Shown here piece after piece: positions 17,785 through 27,066 of a DNA stretch of 64,000 bases; positions within the stretch are counted from its first letter, which is position 1, and each line of letters starts with the position of its first letter. Under the pieces are notes generated by a model. It had not been told where the DNA came from. It ran no database searches and saw only the letters and a program-made list of their open reading frames with translations. Origin of the DNA: Methanofollis ethanolicus (GTDB lineage: Archaea > Halobacteriota > Methanomicrobia > Methanomicrobiales > Methanofollaceae); NCBI RefSeq assembly GCF_001571385.1, contig NZ_BCNW01000001.1, forward strand, positions 806,001 to 870,000. The letters are read 5' to 3'. The position numbers were made by a program, and so were the translations under genes.

Positions 17785-18656
17785 GCTTCCTCCTGCACTT
17801 CTCTTTCGAACCTGACACCATCGGGCGCCCGGATCGTCCCGTCGATGCGGGCTTTTTCGTTGAGGGCGAGGGTTCTGCCGCTCACATTGCCGAGGATGTG
17901 CACTCCCGGCGCCACGGCGACCTCGTCGCCGCCCTCGACATTGCCGTGGACCTGCGTACCGTCCCCGACCCTGATAAGCCCGCTCGCCCGCAGGCTCCCG
18001 AAGATGGTGGTGTCCCGGCCGACCGCAACCGAAGCGGCCCTGATATTGCCGTGGAGACGGCAGCCGTCCCCGATCGTCATCATGGTCGGGACGGAGAAGA
18101 CCTTCATGTCGATCGTCGAGGACGGCGGGATGAGCAGGGGGTTCTCGTCGTCTTCGTCTTCGTCCTCGCCGAAGATCTCCTTCAGGGCGTCGTCGATCCC
18201 GTCGGGGTTGTCCATCTTCAGGAGGGTCATTACATAGAGGATGAGGTAGGCGATCACCGGCATCGGGTTCCTGATCGAGATCCACCCTTTTGCCTCGAAA
18301 CCCTTCTCGATATGGACATTGTCGCCGACATCGAGGTCGCCCTGCACGATGAGTTTGCCGTGGACCTTTACCCCTTCCCCGAGATAGGCATCTGCAGCGG
18401 CGATCACGTCGCCGTTGATCTCGCACCAGTTGTCGATCCTGACGTCACCGTCCGCAACAATGCTTCCGTTGAGAGTGCAAAATTCGCAGACGACGATGTC
18501 TTTTCCTTTCAGCCCGTAGTCGATCGTGCAGCGGTCCCCGATGATAATGGTATTCCCGGTCTTCAGGGTATGTTCCTGCAGTTCGGTGCCGTCAGGGAAT
18601 GAACACTGGTATATCCAGTCCTGAATCCCGTCTTCCATGAACAGGTACACACTCAC
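17781..18656 (-). CDS. Bactofilin-like polymer-forming protein
   Basis: Protein of 291 residues built of two right-handed beta-helix blocks of the bactofilin type. Residues about 30-125 carry short hexapeptide-like turns (GDRCTIDYGLKGKDIVV, GDVRIDNWCEINGDVI, GDLDVGDNVHIEKGF). A predicted membrane segment lies near residues 132-147 (PMPVIAYLILYVMTLL), then an acidic linker (EIFGEDEDEDDENP), then a second beta block to the end. This suggests a membrane-attached scaffold. It is translationally coupled to the methyltransferase-like gene downstream. Confidence 0.78.
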   Translation of the reverse strand: MSVYLFMEDGIQDWIYQCSFPDGTELQEHTLKTGNTIIIGDRCTIDYGLKGKDIVVCEFCTLNGSIVADGDVRIDNWCEINGDVIAAADAYLGEGVKVHGKLIVQGDLDVGDNVHIEKGFEAKGWISIRNPMPVIAYLILYVMTLLKMDNPDGIDDALKEIFGEDEDEDDENPLLIPPSSTIDMKVFSVPTMMTIGDGCRLHGNIRAASVAVGRDTTIFGSLRASGLIRVGDGTQVHGNVEGGDEVAVAPGVHILGNVSGRTLALNEKARIDGTIRAPDGVRFEREVQEEA

Positions 18657-18810
18657 CCCGCGCCCTTATCAGTCTTGTCAAAAGGCCTGTGCAGGAACGG
18701 GAGAAGAGATGTGCTGCAATTCTGCGGGAAAGGAATGAATGTGCCGACATCAGGAGAGACTCCGCGGACATGCCCCGCGGGAAGAACCGTCACGGACAGT
18801 TCGTTCCTGA

Positions 18811-18825
18811 TAAAAAAAAGGGTGT
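18811..18825 (-). terminator. U-tract terminator after the S3Ae gene
   Basis: Eight consecutive T residues on the minus strand start six bases after the S3Ae stop. This probably ends the ribosomal-protein operon. The rest of 18657-18810 shows no gene. Confidence 0.55.
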
Positions 18826-19428
18826 TCAGGCCGCGACCACGATGGGCGCGGTCTCGAGCTTGGACTTGATGACCTCGACCCGGCGGACCGGGAAGATCGG
18901 CTTGATCAACTTGAAGACTTCCTTGGCAGTCTCGCCCGAGACAACAGCCTTCGAGAATTCTTCGAAGGAGCTCTGGGCCGCCTGTTCAAGGGCGCTCTTC
19001 ATCGTCACCGCTCTGATCTCGTGCACCTGGCTGAAGTTCGCCCTGTTGATGGTGAAGCACGTGATGGTCAGGCGCACCTTCTTCCCGTCTTTCGTGGGGA
19101 CGAGGATGATGGAGTCGATCCTGGAGGTATTTCTCTTCACGAGCCCGCGCATGTAGTCGCGGGTGATATCGTGCCCGACGAACTCGGTATAGGCCGCGTC
19201 GCCGGCGACGTTGTTCACCCTGAAGCGCATCTTGATGTGCTGCTTCGCGTAGTCCTGCGAGATCTCGCCGAGCGTGGTCTGCATCACGCGGCCCATCACG
19301 AGGGAGGGGTCAGCGGAGATCGTGTCGCCGATATAGGTCTTGCCGAATGCTTCGGGACCGTAGACCTTGTACCAGGACTTGGCCTTCCAGCCTTCGACTC
19401 TCTTTCCAACCTGCTTTCTCTTTGCCAT
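18826..19428 (-). CDS. rps3ae: Small ribosomal subunit protein S3Ae (eS1)
   Basis: Archaeal/eukaryotic 30S subunit protein of 200 residues, the normal archaeal length. It begins MAKRKQVGKRVEGWKAKSWY and contains the conserved GRVMQTTLGEISQDYAKQHI and RVNNVAGDAAYTEFVGHDIT segments. It lies downstream of S15, the DHH phosphoesterase and Pcc1 on the same strand, a block conserved in methanogens, with a separate 63-bp spacer before it. Confidence 0.97.
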   Translation of the reverse strand: MAKRKQVGKRVEGWKAKSWYKVYGPEAFGKTYIGDTISADPSLVMGRVMQTTLGEISQDYAKQHIKMRFRVNNVAGDAAYTEFVGHDITRDYMRGLVKRNTSRIDSIILVPTKDGKKVRLTITCFTINRANFSQVHEIRAVTMKSALEQAAQSSFEEFSKAVVSGETAKEVFKLIKPIFPVRRVEVIKSKLETAPIVVAA

Positions 19429-19491
19429 GAAATCACCAGATTATTTGAATTAAATTCCGTATCCTCTTTTCCAGAGAGTTGTGTCGCTCTT

Positions 19492-19734
19492 TCAGGCCCT
19501 GCCCGCTTTTTCGAGGAGGTACGAGCAGACCTCCTCCGCGATGGCGAGGTTCATCAGGTAGTCGTCCACCGACGCCGTCACCGACCGCAGGTGTTCGCCC
19601 CGGATCCCGGTGACGACCGCGTCGTCGCCCGCGGCCGCCGTCTCCATGCCGGAGAGGTTGTCGGGTGCGAGGGCGCTGGCGACGCACTCTGCATGTGCGC
19701 TCCCGGTCGTGATGGTGCCCTCGATCCGGATCAT
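19492..19734 (-). CDS. pcc1: KEOPS complex subunit Pcc1
   Basis: Small dimeric scaffold of the KEOPS complex, which makes N6-threonylcarbamoyl-adenosine at position 37 of tRNAs reading ANN codons. It is 80 residues long, with the typical IRIEGTITTGSAHAECVASAL start and a C-terminal helix (DDYLMNLAIAEEVCSYLLEK). The gene overlaps the DHH phosphoesterase stop (ATGA), and its position beside S3Ae is the standard archaeal arrangement. The Sua5 gene for the same modification is at 40615. Confidence 0.88.
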   Translation of the reverse strand: MIRIEGTITTGSAHAECVASALAPDNLSGMETAAAGDDAVVTGIRGEHLRSVTASVDDYLMNLAIAEEVCSYLLEKAGRA

Positions 19735-20945
19735 GCGGCCACCATCCTGGCGAACTCCTTCCTGAACTCGCCGATCCGGTCGGCCGGGATGCGTGCGCCG
19801 CCGCGGTTCCTGTGACCGCCGCCTGTCCCGCCGGTCTGCGCGGCGACCGTCCTGAGGATCTCCTCAAGGTCGGTCTCCACGCCCGGCGGACAGCGTGCCG
19901 AGACCTGCCAGACATCCCCGGCCGGTGCGATCACCGCGACCGGCCCGGTCTGCCTGAGGTCGTAGGCGAGGCAGTCGGCAACGCCGCTTGCCGCCACAGG
20001 GTCGTCGACCTCGTAGATCGTCCCGGCGTCGTCGGCCTTCCTGGTGGCGAGTGCGTCGAGCACCCGGCGCCTGAAGGCCCCCGCGACTTCCATGGCCTCG
20101 GGGACGCACTCCGGGGCCCTGAGGCAGACCGATGCCGCAAGTCCGCCGCGGCCCTGCTGGCCGCAGCCATCGATGACGGCGGTGAGGGTGCGTGCGTCCT
20201 CGATCACCTCGCGTTCCAGCCGGTAACGGTCGCCGTACACGCGGGAGAAGACCGACGGTGCCGCGTCAGCCCCGGCATCCAGCGCGAGAAGGGAGAGGAG
20301 GACGTCGTCGGCCACCTCTTCCTCGCCTGTTGCGGCGTCGAGGATGCGGGTCACGGCGTCGTCGTTCCCGCTGATGCCGCTGATGTACGGAGTGACCGCC
20401 GTTTCAAGGGCTTCGTGCAGCGTGTTTCCCGGAAGGAGAAGGGCCCTCTCCGGGCTGATGAAGCCGTTGGCGATCCCCTCGTTCAGGATCTCCCTGTTGG
20501 TGCCGGAGAACTGCTGGCCGTCCCCGATCATGCCGAGGACAGCAAGCCCTGCAAGGTCGCGGTTGTCCCCGAGCGCCTGGGCGACCAGGTAGGCCGCGCC
20601 CGATGCCGAGAGTTCCTGTTCCCCGTCGAGGCCCGCAAGGTGCGGGTTGACGTGGAACTCCCCGGTGAAGTGGGGGACATGATGGTCGACGACCATCGTA
20701 CTCTCCGGCAGGTCGGCAAGGCCGGCACCGAGGTCGCAGAGCAGGGTCGACTCGGGCCGGCTGATCTCGTCGGCCCTGATGCCCTGCCGTATCCGCAGCC
20801 GAAAACGCAGGCCCGCGCGGAGCATGGCCTGAGAGAGGATCGCTCCTGCGGCGATCCCGTCGGCGTCATGGTGCGCGTAGACCTCGACAAAGTCGGTGGC
20901 ACGGATCTTCCCTGCCACCCGTTCAGCAGCGGCCTGAATGGACAT
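19731..20945 (-). CDS. DHH-family phosphoesterase (archaeal RecJ/GAN-like)
   Basis: Protein of 404 residues with the DHH catalytic motifs YAHHDADGIAAG (motif I), DLGAG (motif II) and VVDHHVPHF (motif III), followed by a C-terminal DHHA1 domain with GGGHRNRGGARIP. Archaeal relatives act as single-strand exonucleases associated with the replisome or as oligoribonucleases. It lies between S15 and pcc1 and is four bases short of the S15 stop, so it is part of a translation-linked operon. Confidence 0.9.
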   Translation of the reverse strand: MSIQAAAERVAGKIRATDFVEVYAHHDADGIAAGAILSQAMLRAGLRFRLRIRQGIRADEISRPESTLLCDLGAGLADLPESTMVVDHHVPHFTGEFHVNPHLAGLDGEQELSASGAAYLVAQALGDNRDLAGLAVLGMIGDGQQFSGTNREILNEGIANGFISPERALLLPGNTLHEALETAVTPYISGISGNDDAVTRILDAATGEEEVADDVLLSLLALDAGADAAPSVFSRVYGDRYRLEREVIEDARTLTAVIDGCGQQGRGGLAASVCLRAPECVPEAMEVAGAFRRRVLDALATRKADDAGTIYEVDDPVAASGVADCLAYDLRQTGPVAVIAPAGDVWQVSARCPPGVETDLEEILRTVAAQTGGTGGGHRNRGGARIPADRIGEFRKEFARMVAA

Positions 20946-20948
20946 AAC

Positions 20949-21407
20949 TTATCTGGAGAGGAGAATCTCGGCAGTCTCCGGTTTGTAGGTCCAGCCCTTC
21001 TCGAGCTTTCCGCTTGTCGTGTAGTACCTCACCAGGCGGCGCACCTTGGACTCGGTGAGCTGGAGCTGCCGCTTGTTGTGAAGGTCGTTTTTGTTCTCGG
21101 CAAGGTGCTTCCTCATCCCGAGCGCCTTGGCGATCAGGTTGCGGAGGTCCTCCGGGAGATCTGACCCGAGGTCGTGTTCCTCAAGGATCTCACCGATCTT
21201 CTTGCCGGTCACGAGTTTGACATCAGAGACGCCGTACTTGTCCCTGAGGGTGAACCCGATCTCGCTGCTGGAGCTGCCCTTTTTGCGAAGGTCGACAACA
21301 ATCTTCACGGCTTCGTCGGCCGACATGCCGCACCACTCGGGTGCTTCAGTACGGTATGGGGCGACGGAACAGGACTTGCCTCTCCTTCGTGCATGCATTC
21401 GTGCCAT
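20949..21407 (-). CDS. rps15: Small ribosomal subunit protein S15
   Basis: Protein of 152 residues, the long archaeal/eukaryotic form (bacterial S15 is about 89). It begins MARMHARRRGKSCSVAPYR and contains the conserved GLRDKYGV-like region and HNKRQLQLTESKVRRLVRYY. It is the first gene of the S15, DHH phosphoesterase, Pcc1, S3Ae series. The intergenic region to the histidine kinase (21408-21637) contains a hairpin with CCAGCAC/GTGCTGG arms at 21525-21544. Confidence 0.97.
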   Translation of the reverse strand: MARMHARRRGKSCSVAPYRTEAPEWCGMSADEAVKIVVDLRKKGSSSSEIGFTLRDKYGVSDVKLVTGKKIGEILEEHDLGSDLPEDLRNLIAKALGMRKHLAENKNDLHNKRQLQLTESKVRRLVRYYTTSGKLEKGWTYKPETAEILLSR

Positions 21408-21637
21408 GATCTACCTCTCAAATGACAGAGTAAGTCCAGAAAAGAGCAGAAAGTACTTCTACTGACTTTTCGGTAATCCCGAGCCATTTCGGCCATGCCA
21501 TCGGGCACGTCGGACTTACGTCAGCCAGCACAGAAACGTGCTGGTTATTCATTCACCTGCACGGTATTAAGGCTGTCGCCGGTCGGAACCATAATCTTTA
21601 ATTCTCCATTTGTGGGATTATCTCACAGAAAGACCAC

Positions 21638-24619
21638 ATGGCATACGATTTGCTTTCAGCCTTCCATGCCTGGCCGTGGAAACTGCCTGTCCTCCTTGCA
21701 GCGACAGGCGGCGCCTTTGCCGCCACCGTCTTTGCGGCGGCGTCCGGCGTTACGGTCGTTGTCGCCTATCTCTTCTTTGTTCCTGTCATCCTTGCGGTCT
21801 TTTGGTACGGCTGGAAGGGCCTTGCGATGGCGGCGGCCCTCCTCGTCTCCTATCTCCTGGTCATTGTGTTCTTCTTCGGCACGGCGTCGTCGGTCTTTGT
21901 CGAGGCGATCGGCCGCACCGTCGCCATTGCCGCTATTTCCATCCTTCTTACACTGCTGTTCGCCAGGGTCTCTGGCCTGGCGCGTGACTACCAGGGTATC
22001 TTCGAGCACTCCGGCGCCGGGACCCTGGTCGTCGACCCGGCGGTCCCGGTTGTGCTTGCTTCAAACCGCGCCGCCGCCGGGATGCTCGGATTTTCCCCGG
22101 AGGATCTTGAGGGACGGTCGTTTTCGTCCTTTTTCCTGGATGCAGCGGCCGGGGAGAGTGCCGCGGCGGCGATCCGGGAAGGTGAATCTCTGGAGGGGGT
22201 GGAGGCGGCGCTGACTGCACGGGACGGCAGCGTCCGCTGGGTCAGGTTCTCCACCGGTTCACTCCCCGGTGGAGGGGTTGCCTGCACCCTCCTCGATGTC
22301 TCGGACAGGAAGGAGGAGGCGCGGGAGATGGAGGCCCTCGCCCGTTTCACCGGCGACAACCCGAATCCCGTCTTCAGGGTCAACCGTGCCGGGAGGATGA
22401 CGTACGCCAACGCCGCCGCCGCACCTCTTGTCTCCATCCGGGATACGGATGCGGGAAGGCCCTTCCGCGTGCTGATCGCCGACGCCGTCGCCCGCGCGAT
22501 GAAAGAAGGAAAAAACGAGGAGACCGAGGTGACGGTCTCCGGAAGGACGTTCCTCTGCACGGTCGTGCCGGTGGCAGGCGAGGGCTATGCCAACATCTAC
22601 GGGCGGGACATCACTGCCAGAAAGACGGTCGAGGAGGCGATCCGCCTCGAAGAGCAGAGGCTCCAGGCTCTTGTCATGCTGAACGGCATGGACGACGCCC
22701 AGGTGAGTGAGATCACCGATTTTGCTCTGGAGAGCGGGACCACGCTCACCGGCAGTGATCTCGGCTACTTTGCCTTTCTCAATGAGGACGAGACTGTCCT
22801 GACGATGCAGTCCTGGTCGAAGAAGACACAGGAACTCTGCCGGGTGAAGGACCCGCCGAAGGTGTACCTCCTTGAAAAGACTGGTCTGTGGGGGGAACCG
22901 GTCAGGCAGCGCCGCACCATAATCGTGAACGACTATGCCGCCCCCTCTTCCCTCAAGCGGGGTACGCCTGCGGGCCACCCTTCGATCAGGCGCTTCCTGA
23001 GTGTACCGGTCTTTGCCGGGGGGAAGATCGTTGCTGTCGCCGGGGTGGCGAACAGGGCAGCGCCGTACGACGAGGCCGACGCCCGGCAACTCTCTCTCCT
23101 GATGGGCGGCATGTGGGCGCTCCTGCAGAGAAAACAGTATGCCGAGGACCTGGCCCGTTCCGAGAACCTCTATCGGACGGTCTTCGAGGCCACGGGCACG
23201 GCGACGATGGTCCTGGACGAGGCGGGCTCGGTCACCCACGTGAACTCCCGTTTCGGCCCCTTCTTCGGGTACGAACCGACCGACCTGATCGGGAAGAGCG
23301 TCTGGTCCACCCTCTTCACCGGTCCGGCAGCGGAGGTGACGCGGCGCTACCATGCAGAGAGGCGGTACGGGACAGGGACGCCCTCGACATACGAGGTGCA
23401 GGTGCAGGACCGTAAGGGGCAGACGCGCGATGTCCTCCTCACCGCGGCACTCATTCCGGGGACCTCCCTGAGTATCGTCTCCCTGGCCGACATCACCACC
23501 CTGAAGGAGACCGAACGCGAACTCCTCGAACGCAACCGCAAACTCTCGTTCCTCTCCGAGATCGGGGACCTCTCGGTCTCGTCCGCCTCTCTTCCCGTCA
23601 TGCTCGGGGCGATGCTACAGGCGGTGCTCCGGACTCTCGGTCTCGACGGCGGGGCAATCCACCTCCTCGAACCTGACGGGAAGAGGGCGTCGCTCGTCTG
23701 CCAGTACGGCATCCCCGACGCCGCTGCTGTCCCGACGGTCCTGCCTGCGGAGGAGGGGGAGGCGACGCCCGCCTGGGCGGCGGAACAGTTCACGGCCACG
23801 GTCGCGGTGCCCCTCCTCGCCGGGCAGGAACGTCTCGGTGTCATGACTGTCGGGGGCGACCGCCCGTTTTCCGTTGGAGAGCAGTCTTTCCTTGCCATGG
23901 CCGGGCGTGCGATCGGCCCTGCCGTCCAGAGGGCGGTCCTGCGGGCCGAACGCGAGCAGGCGAGCGAGGAGGCGAACCTGTACCTGGACATCATGACCCA
24001 CGACATCAACAACGCGAATGCCGTGGCGATGGGGTACAGCAGTCTCCTGGTTTCGATGCTCTCGGGCAGGGAGGAGGCGCTGGCAAAGGGGGTGCTCGCC
24101 GGCATCAGGCAGAGCGCGGAGATCATCACGAATGTCTCGACGTACCGGATCATGAGCAGGCGGCGGACGAGGGTCGAACCGATCCCGCTGGACCGCGTGA
24201 TCCGGGGGCAGGTCGCTGTCTTCTCCGACGTGGACGTCAGGTACGGCGGGACCGACCGCATCGTCGCGGCCGACGAACTCCTCTCCGAGGTCTTCGCGAA
24301 CCTGATCGGGAACGCGGTGAAGTTCGGCGGCGCCGGGGTGACGGTCTGGATCACGGTGGCGGACAGAAACGGCGAGGTAGCGGTGACGGTCGCGGACAAT
24401 GGTCCGGGCATCCCCGACGACCAGAAGGGTTGCGTCTTCGAGCGTTTTGTCCGGAATGCTCCCCGGGTCTCGGGCAAGGGCCTCGGCCTCTGGATCGTGA
24501 AGATGCTTGTCGAGCGCTATGGCGGGAGCATCGCGGCCGCGGACCGCGTGGCCGGCAGTCCGGGCGAGGGCGCGGCGATGGTCGTCGTCCTGCGGAAAGC
24601 GAAGGCGGCGGGGAAATAA
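21638..24619 (+). CDS. Membrane PAS/GAF sensor histidine kinase
   Basis: Protein of 993 residues. Four predicted membrane helices span residues about 14-105. PAS domains follow near 115-230 and 235-330, then a GAF domain near 345-500, a PAS near 510-625, a second GAF near 640-780 and a kinase core. The phosphoacceptor is His788 in YLDIMTHDINN, a Methanomicrobiales-type H-box with DINN in place of ELRNP. The ATPase domain has NLIGNAVKFGG, DNGPGIPDD and GKGLGLWIV. No receiver domain or response regulator is adjacent, so its output partner is unknown. Confidence 0.9.
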   Translation: MAYDLLSAFHAWPWKLPVLLAATGGAFAATVFAAASGVTVVVAYLFFVPVILAVFWYGWKGLAMAAALLVSYLLVIVFFFGTASSVFVEAIGRTVAIAAISILLTLLFARVSGLARDYQGIFEHSGAGTLVVDPAVPVVLASNRAAAGMLGFSPEDLEGRSFSSFFLDAAAGESAAAAIREGESLEGVEAALTARDGSVRWVRFSTGSLPGGGVACTLLDVSDRKEEAREMEALARFTGDNPNPVFRVNRAGRMTYANAAAAPLVSIRDTDAGRPFRVLIADAVARAMKEGKNEETEVTVSGRTFLCTVVPVAGEGYANIYGRDITARKTVEEAIRLEEQRLQALVMLNGMDDAQVSEITDFALESGTTLTGSDLGYFAFLNEDETVLTMQSWSKKTQELCRVKDPPKVYLLEKTGLWGEPVRQRRTIIVNDYAAPSSLKRGTPAGHPSIRRFLSVPVFAGGKIVAVAGVANRAAPYDEADARQLSLLMGGMWALLQRKQYAEDLARSENLYRTVFEATGTATMVLDEAGSVTHVNSRFGPFFGYEPTDLIGKSVWSTLFTGPAAEVTRRYHAERRYGTGTPSTYEVQVQDRKGQTRDVLLTAALIPGTSLSIVSLADITTLKETERELLERNRKLSFLSEIGDLSVSSASLPVMLGAMLQAVLRTLGLDGGAIHLLEPDGKRASLVCQYGIPDAAAVPTVLPAEEGEATPAWAAEQFTATVAVPLLAGQERLGVMTVGGDRPFSVGEQSFLAMAGRAIGPAVQRAVLRAEREQASEEANLYLDIMTHDINNANAVAMGYSSLLVSMLSGREEALAKGVLAGIRQSAEIITNVSTYRIMSRRRTRVEPIPLDRVIRGQVAVFSDVDVRYGGTDRIVAADELLSEVFANLIGNAVKFGGAGVTVWITVADRNGEVAVTVADNGPGIPDDQKGCVFERFVRNAPRVSGKGLGLWIVKMLVERYGGSIAAADRVAGSPGEGAAMVVVLRKAKAAGK

Positions 24620-24657
24620 CCTTTAATATCTTTGACGGGCAAGAGTGTATGGTACCG

Positions 24658-24728
24658 GCGATAGTAGTCTAGTGGTAGGACAGTGGCTTCCCAAGCCACT
24701 AACTCGGGTTCGAATCCCGGCTATCGCA
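24658..24728 (+). tRNA. tRNA-Gly (CCC)
   Basis: The acceptor stem GCGATAG pairs with CTATCGC. The anticodon stem GTGGC/GCCAC encloses the loop TTCCCAA (anticodon CCC), and the T arm contains GGTTCGAATCCC. It is intronless and no CCA is encoded. A TATA-like TTTAATATC lies about 35 bases upstream. The mobile-DNA remains begin just downstream. Confidence 0.95.
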
Positions 24729-24908
24729 TAAAGAGAGGGTTTCGAGAATCCTTGCTTTTCTTGATGTGTTCCGGGGTCGAGACCGCACCGCAGACCCCTT
24801 TCCAGTTGCGTCACAGTATCGAGACGAAAATAGATCCATGTTCCCCCCATTGAAGAACGATACGATCGGCTCATGTGCTTCTCGGCCTCCTGGCAGGGCC
24901 GATAGACG

Positions 24909-25075
24909 TCACGACAGGGGGACCGTCTCTTTCTTCTGTTTCAGCCTTGCCCTCTGGAAACCATATTTCAGATAAACCTCCCGGAGTCTGGCCTGGAGTC
25001 GACCGTGATCATGCGGCACCTTACCGTGCGGGAGAGGTTCATGGCGATGGCCACCGTCTTCGGCACCATGGTTGG
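24909..25075 (-). pseudogene. GNAT acetyltransferase remnant
   Basis: On the minus strand one frame reads VAIAMNLSRTVRCRMITVDS and then, after a one-base shift near 24975, a second frame reads YLKYGFQRARLKQKKETVPL followed by a stop. Together these match the C-terminal end of a GNAT acetyltransferase (the VDSRPDS, FYxKYGF and TVPLY region). The N-terminal acetyl-CoA binding part is not present. I read this as a decayed fragment. The surrounding bases from 24729 to 24908 show nothing else. Confidence 0.45.
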
Positions 25076-25081
25076 GGTGCC

Positions 25082-25167
25082 TGACATACGGGTACACCTC
25101 GCATTCTAAGTCAAGAGGTCTTGACATACAGGTACACCCCGTATTCTACGTCAAGAGATCTTGACAT
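25082..25167. repeat. 40-bp tandem repeat carrying two 16-bp palindromes
   Basis: TGACATAC starts at 25082 and 25122, with a truncated third start at 25162, so the unit is exactly 40 bp. Each unit ends with an inverted repeat GTCAAGA-NN-TCTTGAC (25110-25125 and 25150-25165) with perfect 7-bp arms. The block lies about 50-135 bases ahead of the fic start and looks like a duplicated operator. Confidence 0.6.
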
Positions 25168-25216
25168 GTTCTCGGGCATATATCTCATACGTGCACATAT
25201 GATCCATGAGGAAGAG

Positions 25217-26368
25217 ATGAGGAGTGAACGAGCAGGGACACTCGTCCCGCAAAAGGGTGGTTATGCGGCATTCGTCCCGAAACCGCTGCCGCCGCAAGAT
25301 CTGGATCTCGACGAGAGCCTGCTCCTCCTGCTCTCGAAGGCCGACACAGCGCTGGCGCGGCTCGATGGTGTCACCCAGGTGCTCCCGAACCCCGACCTGT
25401 TCGTGGCGATGTACATCAAGAAAGAAGCTCTGCTCAGTTCGCAGATCGAGGGGACGCAGGCGTCGTTGCGCGGCGAGGGCTGGAGTTCGAAGCCGACCTG
25501 CAGCCGGAGGAAGATGTCAACGAGATCCGTGAAGTCGTCAACTACATCAAGGCGATGGGGCACGGGATGGAAAAACTTGAGTTCTCCGAGTTTACCGTCG
25601 ATCTTCTCAATGAAATTCATCGGTTCCTGATCCAGGGGACGAGGGGCGGCTATAAGAAGCCGGGCACTATCCGTACAGAGCAAAAACTGGACCGGTGTCA
25701 CGGGAACTCCCATACGGGACGCCATGTACGTCCCTCCCCCGCCCGAGAAAGTGCCGGATCTGCTGCACAACCTCGAACTGTTCATCCAGCAAAAGGACAA
25801 GACCCCTCTGCTCATAAAAGCGGCCCTGATACATGCGCAGTTTGAATCCATCCACCCCTACATCGATGGGAACGGCCGGATGGGAAGGCTCCTGATCACC
25901 TTCTTCCTCTACTACAGGGGCATGCTCTCAAAGCCGCTTCTGTACCTGAGTGTCTACCTGAAAAAGCACCAGCAGGAATATTACCAGATCCTCAACGACG
26001 TCAGGTACGGCGGGGACTGGGAGAGATGGATCGCGTTTTTCCTCACAGGAGTGATCGAGACCTCCACCAACTCCGTCGAAACGGCGAAAAAGATCATCGA
26101 CCTCAGGTCAGACCTCGTGAAAACTCTCCTGGAGAAGAATATCGGCGGTGTGATCGCCCTGAAGTTCATCGACGTGCTCTTTGAAACGCCGGTAATAACT
26201 GTTTCCCGTGCCGCCGAAGCCCTCGATGTCAGCCGCCAGACTGCAAACTCTCTGGTGAAAAAGTTTGAAGACGCCGGCATCCTCGTCGAGATCACGGGGA
26301 ACAAGCGCTATAAAAGGTATATGTTCGGTGACTATCTCCGCATCGTTCAGGAAGGCACATACAGGTAG
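25217..26368 (+). pseudogene. Fic family AMPylase, disrupted by two frameshifts
   Basis: The pieces join to a full Fic protein. The N-terminal part has the inhibitory helix motif SSQIEGT and a Fic_N region. The core has the catalytic IHPYIDGNGRMGRLL, and the C terminus is a winged helix (DVSRQTANSLVKKFEDAG). The frame shifts near 25471-25480, between TQASLRGEG and LEFEADLQPEED, and again at an A run near 25693 (five A where four would restore RTEQNWTG). The second is a homopolymer, so a sequencing error is possible. If both are real, the gene is inactive. The ATG at 25217 follows GAGGAAGAG. Confidence 0.8.
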
Positions 26369-26443
26369 GCCCGGCCTCCTCTCTTTTCTCATCCCCTCTG
26401 TGCACATCTGCAGCAGCAGAACAACACCCTGCAACGAATGATT

Positions 26444-26590
26444 TCAAAGTCGCATCTCGCACGCGAGGATGGCGGCTTCGCGGATCAGTTTGCGGCCGTC
26501 ATCGGTGTCTGTGGGATGGTCCAGATACTGCCGGAACTGCTCTGCGTCCTCCTCCTTCAGGACGAGCGCAATTTCAATCGGTTGTACCAT
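26444..26590 (-). CDS. Small hypothetical protein
   Basis: A 48-residue protein, MVQPIEIALVLKEEDAEQFR at the start and LIREAAILACEMRL at the end. The start at 26590 is supported by CTGGAG about nine bases upstream. I do not recognise the family. Its size and charge resemble small accessory proteins of integrated elements, and it lies between the broken fic gene and the integrase remnant. Confidence 0.5.
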   Translation of the reverse strand: MVQPIEIALVLKEEDAEQFRQYLDHPTDTDDGRKLIREAAILACEMRL

Positions 26591-26703
26591 ATTTCTTTCT
26601 CCAGTTCGCAATGAATGCGGGTCCGGACACCCAGTATGATAATGCGGGTTCCAGTACAAAAAATGTCTTTTGGAGACCGGCCAGGCACATGTACCGCCGT
26701 CCA

Positions 26704-27030
26704 TCACGATCTCTTCGTTGCACTCATCCCCCGCTGTAGCATTTCGGCGGCCTGGAGAAGAAGGCCTGGGTCGTTCTCCATGAGCTTCCGCACCTCAGCC
26801 GATATGCTGTCCACCTCGGCCACTGTCTCCTCGGTGAGAGCAAGACCGCACTTCCGGCAGAAGTTGTCGGTCGGGTCGTTGATAGAGGCGCACCGGGGGT
26901 ACTGGATCGGCTCAAGGGCCTTCGACCGTTTCTCCTGTCGGGCGGTGTGGCGCCAGTGAGCTCGGTCATGGTGCGCCCGGTGTCCTCGTCGGTGAGGTGC
27001 GCATACCGTTCGATCATGCGGGAGTCGAGA
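26704..27030 (-). pseudogene. Tyrosine recombinase (integrase) C-terminal remnant
   Basis: The minus strand begins abruptly with DSRMIERYAHLTDEDT, the end of a tyrosine recombinase whose Tyr nucleophile lies in ERYAHL. After ELTGATPP one base is missing near 26937, and the next frame continues RQEKRSKALEPIQYPRCASI and CRKCGLALTEETVAEV to EMLQRGMSATKRS and a stop, including a zinc-ribbon pair. The catalytic Arg/His part upstream is gone. This is a relic of an integrative element. Confidence 0.7.
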
Positions 27031-27066
27031 AGACGAAGTCTTCGAGCAGTCCCGCGGTTAGATTAT

